Assembly (NCBI GenBank): GCA_003162615.1
Contig: PMNG01000048.1
Location: forward strand, 2,910-23,734
Length of the DNA: 20,825 nt
Direction of reading: 5' to 3'
Origin: Methanothrix sp.
GTDB lineage: Archaea > Halobacteriota > Methanosarcinia > Methanotrichales > Methanotrichaceae
The notes under the pieces are model-generated. The model worked only from the letters and a program-made list of their open reading frames with translations, was not told where the DNA came from and ran no database searches. This document shows, piece by piece, positions 13,625 through 20,825 of the stretch (positions within the stretch are counted from its first letter, which is position 1; every line of letters begins with the position of its first letter). A program made the position numbers and the translations under genes.

Positions 13625-14764
13625 TTAACCGCCTATTCGCTTGAGGATCTCCTCTGGTTCGTAGCGGATCTTGATTACCCGGCTCCGGCCGCGAGTTCCT
13701 GAGCCGCTGAAGTCGGTGTTGATCAGCCGAACGGCATCCAGCTTGTTGAGAATCTCGTGGAACCGGGTATAGCCAATGCCAGTCTCCTGCTTGAACTGCT
13801 CGTAAAGCTCTCCGGCCCGAGATGTCCCGCGTTCCGCGGCCAGCCGGAGGACCTTCTGCTCATCTTCCTTCAGGGATTTCAAGGCATAGGTCAGATGGAC
13901 CAGCCTGGATTTCTCATAAGAACTCTCGACGTCCTCTTTGGAGATGGACTTAGAGGCTCGCTTCTCTGCGGAAAGAGCGGCCCTTCGCAGCAGATCTATG
14001 CCAACTCGCAGATCCCCAGACTTGTCTGTGTAGTCCGCTATCATCTCCAGTACCGGGTCGGAGATCACTCCGGGATAAAAGCCGAGCTGAGCCCTGCGGT
14101 TCAGGATGTCCCCGATCTCTGCTCGGGTGTATAGTGGAAAGGCTATCTCCTCTGCCTGGAAGACTGAAGTCACCCGTGGATCGAATACGTAGTTCAGGGC
14201 AGGCTCGCTCAGGACGGCGATAACGCCCATCCTGGCCCCCGGACAGGTCTCATGAGCCCGGAGGATGGAATAAAGGACGTGATCCACCTCTTTCTCGTGG
14301 AACAAGTAGTTGAAATCGTCAAGGGCCACCACCAGGACGATGCCCTCGTCTGCTGAATGCCGGGCAACCTTCTCGAAGATCCTCTTGAAGGATATGCCGC
14401 TTGAGGGAGGAGCATGCTCGAAGAGCTTCTTGTAGAGCTGATAGAACACAGCGTACTTGGTGTAGTCCATCTGGCAGTTGATGTGAACGGGAACGACCTT
14501 GGAAGAATGCGCCTCGATCTCCTCGAAGAGCTTGAAGATGGCCGTCGTCTTGCCGGTTCCTGGAGGCCCAAGGCATAGGGCATTCACTGGACGGGCTCCC
14601 TGGAACGCAGGTTTAATGCAGAACTTGAGGCTGTTCATCTGGGATTCCCGATGATCGAAATGCTCCGGAACGTAGTCAAGCTCAAAGAGATCCCTGTTCT
14701 TGAACAGCGTCTCCTCCCACAGGAGCATATCGGGCTTCATGCCTTTCATCCCAGAGTCTTTCAC
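13625..14764 (-). CDS. Orc1/Cdc6-family replication initiator (divergent Cdc6 paralogue)
   Basis: A 379-residue AAA+ ATPase of the archaeal Orc1/Cdc6 family, expected to bind origin DNA. Walker A is GPPGTGKTT at residues 66-74. Walker B is VVALDDFNYL at 145-154, with Asp149-Asp150 where the classical family has Asp-Glu. The sensor-1 region reads VIAVLSEP, and the sensor-2 helix includes SGDLRVGIDLLRRA. The C-terminal 80 residues form a winged helix (GYTRFHEILNKLDAVRLI). The variant Walker B suggests the second Cdc6 group rather than the main Orc1; that is inference. The start is GTG 14764, overlapping the gatE stop by four bases; ATG codons at 14749 or 14740 are alternatives. No origin-like repeats were seen beside it. 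Confidence 0.9.
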   Translation of the reverse strand: MKDSGMKGMKPDMLLWEETLFKNRDLFELDYVPEHFDHRESQMNSLKFCIKPAFQGARPVNALCLGPPGTGKTTAIFKLFEEIEAHSSKVVPVHINCQMDYTKYAVFYQLYKKLFEHAPPSSGISFKRIFEKVARHSADEGIVLVVALDDFNYLFHEKEVDHVLYSILRAHETCPGARMGVIAVLSEPALNYVFDPRVTSVFQAEEIAFPLYTRAEIGDILNRRAQLGFYPGVISDPVLEMIADYTDKSGDLRVGIDLLRRAALSAEKRASKSISKEDVESSYEKSRLVHLTYALKSLKEDEQKVLRLAAERGTSRAGELYEQFKQETGIGYTRFHEILNKLDAVRLINTDFSGSGTRGRSRVIKIRYEPEEILKRIGG

Positions 14765-16665
14765 TGGTTCAGTATATTTTGTATCTCCCTCTTCAATATG
14801 GCGCTCACCAGCGCCCCATCCGCCTTTCCCCTCAGCTCTTTCATAACAAGGCCCATCAGAGGAGCAATAGATCGCTCGCCCTTCGATCTAACAAGGTCGG
14901 CCTTTCCGGAAACCACGTCGTGTATAATATCTTCCACGCCCGAGGTGCCCACGCCGTTAAGACCAGCACCTGAAGCGGCATCCCCTGCACAGAGCTCGGG
15001 GTGCTCGGCCAATGCCCGCAGAAGATCTATCAGGCCCTCCTTTGCCACTCTGCCTTCATAGACCAGGGCAAAGCTGTCCATGTAATGCTGATCGGTCAGG
15101 TTGGCCACAGGCACGCCCTCCCTGGAAAGCTCAATTGGGACAGTCTCGAGAGCCCTGACCACGATAGACGGAGGCAGATTGTAACGTTTCTGAATCTCCT
15201 CGAAGAGCTGATAATTGAGGGACGCGGCTATTACCTTGGACTGCTCCTGGTTAAGCCCGTAGTCGCGCTCGAACCGTACCGCCCTTTCTGCGAACAGCTC
15301 AGGCAGGACGAGCTTGTTCAGCATCTGATCATCAATGACCACAGAGGGCACATCCGTCTCAGGGTACATCCTGGCCGACCCCGGCAGTGGCCTCATGTAC
15401 TCCGAAGCTCCGTCCGGCAGCGCGCGCCTGGTTTCCTCGGGAACGCCAGCCAATGCCTCCCTGGCACGAGCCGCCACTCCCTGCAGAGCCTTTTGTGCCC
15501 GATCCATCGGGGCGGTCACCATGACCACGCAGTCCTCGTCGGAAGCGTTCAGCAGGTCGCGCACAGCCGCTACCTCCTCCGTTGTTATGCCGTATGCAGG
15601 CAGTTCGTCGGTATGGAAGATGCCGCCAACACCCGCTCGCTTGGCCCTGTCCGAAAGCTCTGTGCCCAGACGCCTTCCAGGCTGGACCTCTTTTCCCACT
15701 AGCCCATCGAACCTCTTGAGCACACATGCCAGAACCACGCCGCGATTCTTCATCGAGCTCTTGACCACCTTTGATCCCGTGGAGGTAAAGAGGTGGGTGA
15801 CGTCGGTTACCTGGCTGTCTGCGCTTGCTTTTCGGCGATGCAGCTCATCCCTGATTTCAAGCAGCCTGACTTGCCTAAGCGCCTCCAGCTCAACGATCTT
15901 GTCGATGAGGTTAAGGTCCTGAACGCCTTTGACCTCAACCCTTGATCCGCCCTTTATTGAGACGTTTACGTCCTGACGAATGGTGCCCAGACCCCTTTTT
16001 ACACGTCCCGTGGAACGCAGGATCATTCCCAGGATCTGAGCTGACTCTCGGGCGTGAGCAGGAGAGATAATGTCGGGAGCCGTGCCTATCTCGACAAGAG
16101 GTATGCCCAACCTGTCCAAGGAATAGACCAGCTCGTCTCCCCGATCGTCAATAATGCGCGCTGCCTCTTCCTCAAGACACAAGATACCAATGCCCACCTT
16201 TCCGCTTGCTGTCTCGATGTACCCGTCGGACGCGATGTAGGCCGTCCTCTGGAAACCTGAAGTGTTGGAGCCATCTATGACCGTCTTCCTCATAGTCTGG
16301 ACTTCGTCTACAATCCTCATCTTCAGCAGCTTGGCTATGATCAGAGAGATTTCCAGGGCTTCGGGGTTTATTTCTCTTGGAGGTTCTTCATCCGCCTCTA
16401 CCAGACAGGTGGTATTGTAGGATTTGTAGATGAACTTCCTGGAGACCAGAACCTCCTCCAGAGCTGCCCGGTCGATCTCGCCCAGCTCGCTCTTTGCTGG
16501 TCGGAGGTACCTGAAGAACTCGAAATCAGAGTCGCCCACCTCTCTGAGCTTGGTGGGGCATCCACAAAAGAGTTTTGAAGCAGAGTCGAGCTGCTGATGA
16601 ATCTCTATGCCGCACACAAGCCCGAGAGCTCGATAATCAAACTCCTCACACTGATTGGTTGGCAT
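14761..16665 (-). CDS. gatE: Glutamyl-tRNA(Gln) amidotransferase subunit E
   Basis: Subunit E of the archaeal GatDE amidotransferase, which converts Glu-tRNA(Gln) to Gln-tRNA(Gln). It has 634 residues, the usual length. The N-terminal GatB-like kinase core is clear: GLVCGIEIHQQLDSASKLFC near residues 15-34, then YKSYNTTCLVEADEEPP and SGFQRTAYIASDGYIET. An inserted AspRS-like region follows, and the C-terminal helical/YqeY part ends with GLVMKELRGKADGALVSAIL. GatD, the asparaginase-like partner, is not in the window. The ATG has GGTGAG just upstream. The gene starts ten bases after the histone stop and overlaps the orc1/cdc6 start by four bases, so all three are probably in one transcript. Confidence 0.97.
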   Translation of the reverse strand: MPTNQCEEFDYRALGLVCGIEIHQQLDSASKLFCGCPTKLREVGDSDFEFFRYLRPAKSELGEIDRAALEEVLVSRKFIYKSYNTTCLVEADEEPPREINPEALEISLIIAKLLKMRIVDEVQTMRKTVIDGSNTSGFQRTAYIASDGYIETASGKVGIGILCLEEEAARIIDDRGDELVYSLDRLGIPLVEIGTAPDIISPAHARESAQILGMILRSTGRVKRGLGTIRQDVNVSIKGGSRVEVKGVQDLNLIDKIVELEALRQVRLLEIRDELHRRKASADSQVTDVTHLFTSTGSKVVKSSMKNRGVVLACVLKRFDGLVGKEVQPGRRLGTELSDRAKRAGVGGIFHTDELPAYGITTEEVAAVRDLLNASDEDCVVMVTAPMDRAQKALQGVAARAREALAGVPEETRRALPDGASEYMRPLPGSARMYPETDVPSVVIDDQMLNKLVLPELFAERAVRFERDYGLNQEQSKVIAASLNYQLFEEIQKRYNLPPSIVVRALETVPIELSREGVPVANLTDQHYMDSFALVYEGRVAKEGLIDLLRALAEHPELCAGDAASGAGLNGVGTSGVEDIIHDVVSGKADLVRSKGERSIAPLMGLVMKELRGKADGALVSAILKREIQNILNQ

Positions 16666-16675
16666 CCCTCACCTA

Positions 16676-16897
16676 TCAGAGGCCAGGTGGTTTAACTCTT
16701 TTGACTGCCTCCTTGATGTCCTCTGCTTTGACGGTCTTTCTCTTTGCATGGTTGGCCCAGCCCACTGCCTCTTTGGCAACCTCTAGGCCATAGGTCTCAA
16801 GGATCTCTGCAAGCGCATCTCTAGCGCCCTCGCTGACCCGCTTGGCTCCAGCCTCACGGATAAGCCTGCTCACAGGGGCAACCGGAAGTATCGGCAT
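16676..16897 (-). CDS. Archaeal histone (HMf-like)
   Basis: A 73-residue single-histone-fold protein that packs DNA as dimers and higher multimers. The three helices are clear: LPVAPVSRLIREAG near the N-terminus, GARDALAEILETYGLEVAKE in the long central helix, and TVKAEDIKEAVKRV at the C-terminus. Basic residues in GAKRVSEG and NHAKRKTV are the DNA-contact loops, and the RD/RKTV pattern is as in HMfB. There is no tail. The start ATG is preceded by GGTGAG four bases upstream. It is the first gene of a probable histone-gatE-orc1/cdc6 unit. Confidence 0.97.
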   Translation of the reverse strand: MPILPVAPVSRLIREAGAKRVSEGARDALAEILETYGLEVAKEAVGWANHAKRKTVKAEDIKEAVKRVKPPGL

Positions 16898-17227
16898 TCA
16901 TCTCACCTAATAAGCCAGATTTGCAGCAGAAGAAGGATAGATAAAGGCCTTCTCGATGTGCAAACCCGAATAACCAATATATTCTCCTATAATTCCATAT
17001 ATATATCTTTCGCAACGCATAAGTCTGAATTGTCACGACGATTACCTTGAAACTACATAAATCAGCCATACCGATCCATAAGACGGCTCTATTCAGATAT
17101 TTCCGGAATTTATCTCTGAAAATAGGTTAAAACTGGTAGTCGCTCTCACACTCGGGTCATTAATAGCATTAACCGAATAGAGGAAACGTTATTAGGCTGC
17201 AAGAATACATAACCAAGAGGATCGGCT
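16898..17227. other. Intergenic region of 330 bases between divergent genes
   Basis: This AT-rich stretch holds the histone promoter on the minus strand and the start region of the cysteine-rich gene on the plus strand (GAGG about nine bases before ATG 17228). I saw no tRNA, no clear riboswitch and no repeat array. GAATTTATC and TTAATAGCATTAACC near 17108-17172 are AT-rich but not clearly a TATA box. Confidence 0.4.
16996..17010 (-). promoter_or_regulatory. TATA box of the histone unit
   Basis: The minus strand reads AAAGATATATATATGG. The spacing puts the transcript start near 16975 and leaves a leader of about 80 bases with GGTGAG near its end. It is the strongest TATA-like run in this space. 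Confidence 0.55.
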
Positions 17228-17563
17228 ATGAAGGAATATAAATGCAAAGCCATTATATACAAAGGTCCGGAGGACGTCTATGGTCCGTGTGGATGTGGCA
17301 TGGACATGGCCACTCTCCCTGTGCTCCTGCCCAGCACTTGGCTCCTTGAGGAGAACCCGTGTGAAGTCGAAGAGCACGACTTCGGCAAAGGTTTTGATTT
17401 CCGGCGAATTTCGGGCATGAGCTGCAACCAGGTCTTTGAACACGAACAGGACGGCACGAACTTCCTTGCTAACTTCTCGTGCTGCCGCGAGTGTGCCGAG
17501 CGGGCGGTAAAGCTCGGGTATGCAGTCTGGACCGAAAAAGAGTATCCAATGACTCTGAGATGA
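17228..17563 (+). CDS. Cysteine-rich small protein, unknown function
   Basis: A 111-residue soluble protein that I do not recognise. Eight cysteines are spread through it: Cys6, the PCGCG pair Cys21/Cys23, Cys45, Cys66, and the cluster SCCREC (Cys85, Cys86, Cys89). The CxC and CCxxC groups suggest a zinc or iron-sulfur site, but no family pattern is obvious. No signal or membrane segment is present. The ATG is preceded by AGAGG, a fair ribosome binding site. A glutaredoxin-like gene follows 79 bases later on the same strand, so a redox or metal role is possible; that is inference. It is long enough and codon-consistent enough to be real. Confidence 0.7.
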   Translation: MKEYKCKAIIYKGPEDVYGPCGCGMDMATLPVLLPSTWLLEENPCEVEEHDFGKGFDFRRISGMSCNQVFEHEQDGTNFLANFSCCRECAERAVKLGYAVWTEKEYPMTLR

Positions 17564-17630
17564 TGCTTGGATGGTCAGGACACAGCAGAAGGGCTCATAC
17601 CAATTTAGAGCGTAATCCAAAATTGTTGAA

Positions 17631-17636
17631 GGAGGA
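17631..17636 (+). promoter_or_regulatory. Ribosome binding site deciding a TTG start
   Basis: GGAGGA lies six bases before TTG 17643, the start of the glutaredoxin-like gene. No in-frame ATG is near. Confidence 0.75.
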
Positions 17637-17642
17637 CTGAAC

Positions 17643-17897
17643 TTGAAATACGTGGTTTACTCCACTAAGGCCTGCCCTAAGTGCGAGCAACTGAAGAGAT
17701 CGCTGAAGGGATTGGGCGTCGATTTTGAAACCATGGATATGGCTACACCTGAGGCGTTGACAGAACTTCGGGTCAATGGAGTCTTCACTCTGGCTGCCCC
17801 GGTGTTACAGGCCGACGATAAGTTCTATACCGTCGATGACCTCTTCGATGGCGATAACATAAAGAACCTGCAAGCTCTGGGGCTGAAAGTCAGTTAG
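17643..17897 (+). CDS. Glutaredoxin-like (NrdH-type) protein
   Basis: An 84-residue thioredoxin-fold protein. The redox motif is CPKC (Cys11, Cys14) after the first strand (YVVYSTKA). The later segment ELRVNGVFTLAAPVLQ contains the cis-proline region (Ala-Pro-Val), and the last helix is NIKNLQALGL. Its length fits small glutaredoxin/NrdH proteins, which pass electrons to enzymes such as ribonucleotide reductase; the partner here is unknown. It starts with TTG, supported by GGAGGA six bases upstream. It lies downstream of the cysteine-rich gene. Its stop codon overlaps the stop of the opposite-strand ACT-domain gene by four bases. Confidence 0.9.
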   Translation: MKYVVYSTKACPKCEQLKRSLKGLGVDFETMDMATPEALTELRVNGVFTLAAPVLQADDKFYTVDDLFDGDNIKNLQALGLKVS

Positions 17898-18562
17898 AAC
17901 TCCTTCCCTCTAACCCGGTTTATATCGAAGACCGCCGTGCTGGCTACGTGCATGACCGCAAATGTCCCCGCCTGTATGGGGTCCGTCACCACCAGATCCG
18001 CCTGCTCGGGAACCGATCCCGCCATCTTCAGGGCGATGACAGGTATCCCCTCCTCCTGAAGTTTTTTTACTTCCTTGGTTATACGTCCTCCCATTATGGC
18101 ACCGGCGAGGACGAGAATGGATGCACGATGAAGCCTGGAGACAGCGCTTACCGCGTCGGCCAGGGCAGCTTCGCCTACCAGAGGAATGGTGTCGACGCTT
18201 ATGCGCTCTCCTCGCAGGTTGTGGCGGTCGGCTTCGTTGACAGCGCCAACGGCCACCTGGGCCACCTGGGCACCTCCGCCTATTATTATCACTCTCGACC
18301 CGTAGATCTTCTCGAAGGATGGGTGAACAGTGACCTCCAGGATGGATTCCAAGGCCTCGAGTTCCTCGACCATTCCATCAGGAGTTCCTTCTGCAGGTCC
18401 GTCTATCTCCATGTACACCGATGCTTTGCCGTTGTTAACTCCCCGATCCAGTACGAACTGCTGGGTGTAGACGATGTTGCCGCCCTTTGAGGCAACCACC
18501 CCGGCTATATCGCGCAGCATTCCAGGCCGATCTATGCAGATTATGTTCAATGCAATGCTCAT
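17894..18562 (-). CDS. ACT-domain protein with DUF5612 domain
   Basis: A 222-residue two-part protein. Residues 1-75 are an ACT domain (ALNIICIDRPGMLRDIAGVV with the typical DRPGML turn), a small-ligand sensor that usually binds amino acids. Residues 85-222 carry the DUF5612 domain: SRVIIIGGGAQVAQVAVGAV, then SILVLAGAIMGGRITKEVKK and VIALKMAGSV, alternating strands and glycine turns that look like a Rossmann-type fold. It is known in methanogens without an established function that I can name, and a regulatory role is inferred from the ACT domain. The frame is open to 18820, but I start at ATG 18562, where the ACT domain begins and AAGGAG is upstream. It is divergent from tfs and convergent with the glutaredoxin-like gene. 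Confidence 0.88.
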   Translation of the reverse strand: MSIALNIICIDRPGMLRDIAGVVASKGGNIVYTQQFVLDRGVNNGKASVYMEIDGPAEGTPDGMVEELEALESILEVTVHPSFEKIYGSRVIIIGGGAQVAQVAVGAVNEADRHNLRGERISVDTIPLVGEAALADAVSAVSRLHRASILVLAGAIMGGRITKEVKKLQEEGIPVIALKMAGSVPEQADLVVTDPIQAGTFAVMHVASTAVFDINRVRGKEF

Positions 18563-18625
18563 TTTCTCTCTTTTCTCCTTATATCTATGATATCTTTCCA
18601 GAACAATCCCATGGCACTGGCAAAC

Positions 18626-18633
18626 TTTAATAT
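18626..18633 (+). promoter_or_regulatory. TATA box of tfs
   Basis: TTTAATAT lies about 27 bases before ATG 18657, which fits a leaderless transcript. It supports that start over the in-frame ATG at 18639. Confidence 0.55.
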
Positions 18634-18656
18634 GACGAGTGATTACTTCCAGAAGG

Positions 18657-18971
18657 ATGGAATTTTGTCCTGATTGCAAGAGCATGATGATGCCCAATCC
18701 CAAATCGGGATTGATGATCTGCAGGAAGTGCGGTCGTAAGATAGAGATGACTGCCAGTGATAAGTTCGTGAGCAAAACAGAACAACAGGACCGTATTGTT
18801 CCTGTCTTGGAGGGAGACATTCAGCTCCTTCCCACAACTAATGCCAGGTGCCCTGAGTGCGGCAATAATGTCGCTTACGTGGAAATGAAACAAACCAGGG
18901 CTGCTGATGAAAGCCCCACGCGCTTCTTTACTTGCACAAAATGCAGATATAGATGGAGAAGATACGAGTAG
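18657..18971 (+). CDS. tfs: Transcription factor S (TFS), transcript-cleavage factor
   Basis: A 104-residue protein homologous to the C-terminal part of TFIIS and to RPB9/RPC10. It rescues stalled RNA polymerase by stimulating cleavage of the nascent RNA. The N-terminal zinc ribbon is MEFCPDC with CRKC, and the C-terminal ribbon is CPECGNN with CTKCRYRWR. Between them AADESPTRFF carries the Asp-Glu pair that enters the polymerase active site, so this is a cleavage-competent TFS by sequence. The start is ATG 18657, with a TATA box about 27 bases upstream. PCNA follows 61 bases downstream on the same strand, probably in the same transcript. Confidence 0.95.
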   Translation: MEFCPDCKSMMMPNPKSGLMICRKCGRKIEMTASDKFVSKTEQQDRIVPVLEGDIQLLPTTNARCPECGNNVAYVEMKQTRAADESPTRFFTCTKCRYRWRRYE

Positions 18972-19032
18972 GGTAGCGTTACATCAGGACAATCAATATC
19001 AGATAAAATCGCTCTCTCCAGGAGGCGCTAGG

Positions 19033-19767
19033 ATGTTCAAGGCTGTAATCAACGCAGAAACTTTGCGCGACGCAATCGAAGCTGTTTCGTCTCTGGTAGA
19101 CGAGGTGAAGTTCTCTATCTCAGAGAAAGGTGTAGAGCTCAAGGCCGTAGACCCCGCCAATGTGGCCATGGTGTCCCTTAAGATCGGAGCTGAGGCTTTT
19201 GAATTCTTCAAGACAACCCCCGGAGAGATAGGAGTAGACCTGGTGCGTCTTACCGATGTCCTGAGCATGGCGGACAAAGGAGAGAACGTTCAGCTAGAAT
19301 TGGATGAAGAGAGCCGCAAGCTGAAGATAGGTGTTGGATCACTGTCCTACACGCTGAGCCTGATCGATCCTTCTGCCATAAGAAAAGAGCCCAGGATCCC
19401 AGAGCTTGACCTGCCAGCCCACGTAACACTTCATGGATCTGAGCTGCGAAGAGCAGTAAAAGCAGCCGAGAAGGTCAGCGATCACGTAGTCTTAGGCGTC
19501 TCTGATGACGTCTTTTTCATGGAGGCGAAGGGCGAAATAGACTCCCTGAGGCTGAACATACCGAGCACCGAGCTTCTTGGACTCAAACCCGGCGAAGCTA
19601 GGTCGCTATTCTCATTGGACTACCTGGAGGACATGAGTAAGTCAATAGGCAAGGCCCAAGAGGTAACCCTTGAGCTGGGAATGGATTATCCCCTCAGAGT
19701 CGGTTTCAAGATCGGCCAGGCCATAGAGGTCAACTACCTCCTGGCACCCAGAATTGAGCAGGAGTGA
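19033..19767 (+). CDS. pcn: PCNA sliding clamp
   Basis: A 244-residue proliferating cell nuclear antigen, a homotrimeric DNA clamp that tethers DNA polymerase, ligase and nucleases. The N-terminal domain is clear: MFKAVINAETLRDAIEAVSS, then KGVELKAVDPANVAMVSLKI. The C-terminal domain has VVLGVSDDVFFMEAKGEID and ends in VNYLLAPRIEQE, the segment beside the binding pocket for PCNA-interacting peptides. The length is normal. The start is ATG 19033, with GGAGG (19021-19025) seven bases upstream; the frame is open further upstream, but those codons overlap tfs. PriL follows after 50 bases. The PolB C-terminus at 1696-1716 could be a partner. Confidence 0.97.
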   Translation: MFKAVINAETLRDAIEAVSSLVDEVKFSISEKGVELKAVDPANVAMVSLKIGAEAFEFFKTTPGEIGVDLVRLTDVLSMADKGENVQLELDEESRKLKIGVGSLSYTLSLIDPSAIRKEPRIPELDLPAHVTLHGSELRRAVKAAEKVSDHVVLGVSDDVFFMEAKGEIDSLRLNIPSTELLGLKPGEARSLFSLDYLEDMSKSIGKAQEVTLELGMDYPLRVGFKIGQAIEVNYLLAPRIEQE

Positions 19768-19774
19768 TTTCCCG

Positions 19775-19791
19775 AGCGCGCCTCCCGCGCT
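19775..19791 (+). terminator. GC hairpin between pcn and priL
   Basis: AGCGCG-CCTCC-CGCGCT is a perfect six-base-pair stem with a five-base loop, eight bases after the pcn stop, followed by TCCTTTAATT. The T content is modest. It could be a partial terminator or attenuator between pcn and priL. TTTAAT right after it may be part of a priL promoter. Confidence 0.45.
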
Positions 19792-19817
19792 TCCTTTAAT
19801 TCTGTTCTACCCATCCT

Positions 19818-20825
19818 ATGAAGATCTCGGAATACCCTTTCTCCAAGGAGGCAGTAGAATACGTTAGGGGAGCTGGCCTCTCTTTGGAGAGCCTGCTGGA
19901 AAGTCCTTATCACCAGTCTGTAAGAATAAGAGCAGTAGAAAGGGTTCAAGGGGCCATTAATGGTGATATCCCGGCCGGTCGTGTTAGTGGGGTTTCTGAG
20001 CGTTTAGCTGAGACGGCCGAGCTGTTTTCCTATCCATTGGCCAGGATTATCTTATCCTGCCTAGGTGACGACCTTCTCATCCGCAGGTATGCGATTGCTG
20101 AGGCAAAGCTTGCTCACAACAGGATGCAACGAGATAAAGACGATATCCTGGCCTTGGCCGTAGACCTGGGATTCGATCCTCGTGGATCCGAACCGTGGAA
20201 ACTTCACTTCACGGAGTACATACGGGCGGCCCACAGGATGCGCTCGGCAAAATGGAAGCTGGTAAACAGAGATCTCCTAGACGGCTATCTCACCGTTACC
20301 AAAGAGGAGCTGACACGCCTTATGGAGGAGATGGTGAGGGATAGAGTGCTGAAAGGTCTTCCCCTTGATGTAGGCCTGGACACCTGCCAGAAGCTGGAGG
20401 AGTACATATTGCCCATAAGGTCGGAGCTGGAGGCATTTAAGGCCGAAAACCGAGTGGATCTGGGCAAGGTCACAGAGTCTGCCTTTCCGCCATGCATCAA
20501 GAAGATGCTCGACCAAGTCGCCGCCAACGCCAACCTGGCTCACTCCGCCCGGTTCGCCCTCACAAGCTTCCTGCTGCAGATCAATATGTCTCCCGAACAG
20601 GTAACAGGATTGTTCAATACCAGTCCAGACTTCGACCAGGAGAGAACTAGATATCAAGTGGAGCACATTGCCGGCTCCAGCGGGACCAAGTACAAACCGC
20701 CGTCATGCGCGACCATGGCCACATACGGAAACTGCCCTGGAGAAGATGAGCTGTGCAGACAGATTCGCCATCCTCTAAGCTATTACGAGCTGAGGATAAA
20801 GCATACAAGAAACCTTCATGCCCGA
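19818..20825 (+). CDS. priL: DNA primase large subunit PriL (3' end outside window)
   Basis: Large, iron-sulfur subunit of the archaeal-eukaryotic primase, which makes RNA primers with PriS. The frame is open from ATG 19818 to the window end, 336 codons without a stop, so the last part is missing. The N-terminal helical region reads FSKEAVEYVRGAGLSLESLL and so on. The iron-sulfur domain has four conserved cysteines, in FPPC, PSC, GNCPG and LC (about bases 20490-20760), with ATYGNCPG typical of PriL. The N-terminal segment YPFSKEAVEYV is also typical. The ATG has no ribosome binding site; a weak TTTAAT 20 bases upstream might serve a leaderless start. It lies 50 bases after pcn, on the same strand. 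Confidence 0.93.
   Translation, partial: MKISEYPFSKEAVEYVRGAGLSLESLLESPYHQSVRIRAVERVQGAINGDIPAGRVSGVSERLAETAELFSYPLARIILSCLGDDLLIRRYAIAEAKLAHNRMQRDKDDILALAVDLGFDPRGSEPWKLHFTEYIRAAHRMRSAKWKLVNRDLLDGYLTVTKEELTRLMEEMVRDRVLKGLPLDVGLDTCQKLEEYILPIRSELEAFKAENRVDLGKVTESAFPPCIKKMLDQVAANANLAHSARFALTSFLLQINMSPEQVTGLFNTSPDFDQERTRYQVEHIAGSSGTKYKPPSCATMATYGNCPGEDELCRQIRHPLSYYELRIKHTRNLHAR

Noticed and set aside
15001..15702. 233-residue plus-strand open frame inside gatE
   Set aside because: It is antisense to conserved GatE sequence, rich in H, R and L as expected from a shadow, and has no promoter.
18563..18820. N-terminal extension of the ACT-domain protein
   Set aside because: It runs over the divergent tfs start and does not resemble the family; the ACT domain begins at ATG 18562.
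18907..19032. Upstream extension of the PCNA frame
   Set aside because: PCNA proteins begin at MFKAV, a good GGAGG lies before ATG 19033, and the extension overlaps tfs.

Overview
The window is archaeal and almost certainly from a methanogen of the order Methanosarcinales, most likely a Methanothrix (Methanosaeta)-like organism. The evidence is the gene set: a B-family DNA polymerase, an Orc1/Cdc6 protein, an HMf-type histone, GatE, PCNA, transcript-cleavage factor TFS and the Fe-S primase subunit PriL. Many starts are leaderless, with a TATA-like box about 25-30 bases before the start codon, and coding density is high. The genus is an inference from gene style and roughly balanced base composition; it was not tested by a search. 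I saw no rRNA, tRNA, CRISPR array, insertion sequence or integrase.

Layout. Bases 1-1719 hold the C-terminal part of DNA polymerase B, cut by the window edge. A convergent minus-strand unit follows: isoleucyl-tRNA synthetase and a DUF151 bifunctional-nuclease-family protein (1834-5488). At 5720-6513 is a translationally coupled pair of uncharacterised proteins. At 6586-8486 is a minus-strand run: an unknown acidic protein, a GIN-domain (DUF2807) lipoprotein and an NnrU/ICMT-type membrane methyltransferase. Accessory genes fill 8694-10593: a SAM methyltransferase, a SemiSWEET transporter and a DUF2284 metal-binding protein.

Bases 10801-11123 carry a decaying toxin-antitoxin pair: an intact short antitoxin followed by a frameshifted, truncated RelE-like toxin. 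Bases 11148-12684 encode three small secreted proteins rich in N-glycosylation sequons. Two of them are tandem paralogues whose promoters were duplicated with them. A DUF2148 ferredoxin-like protein follows on the plus strand. A tight minus-strand histone-gatE-orc1/cdc6 cluster occupies 13625-16897. A cysteine-rich unknown protein and a glutaredoxin-like protein follow, then an ACT/DUF5612 protein transcribed towards them. The right end is a plus-strand information-processing cluster, tfs-pcn-priL, with priL cut by the window edge.

How it fits together. Replication and transcription functions (PolB with a C-terminal PCNA-binding motif, Orc1/Cdc6, histone, TFS, PCNA, PriL) lie within about 20 kb and are mixed with aminoacyl-tRNA functions (IleRS, GatE). 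The less ordinary parts are the duplicated secreted proteins, the coupled unknown pair at 5720-6513, a shared upstream motif before two genes at 8.5 and 9.9 kb, and the toxin-antitoxin remnant. I found no large undescribed multi-gene system; the candidates for novelty are small, local gene groups.
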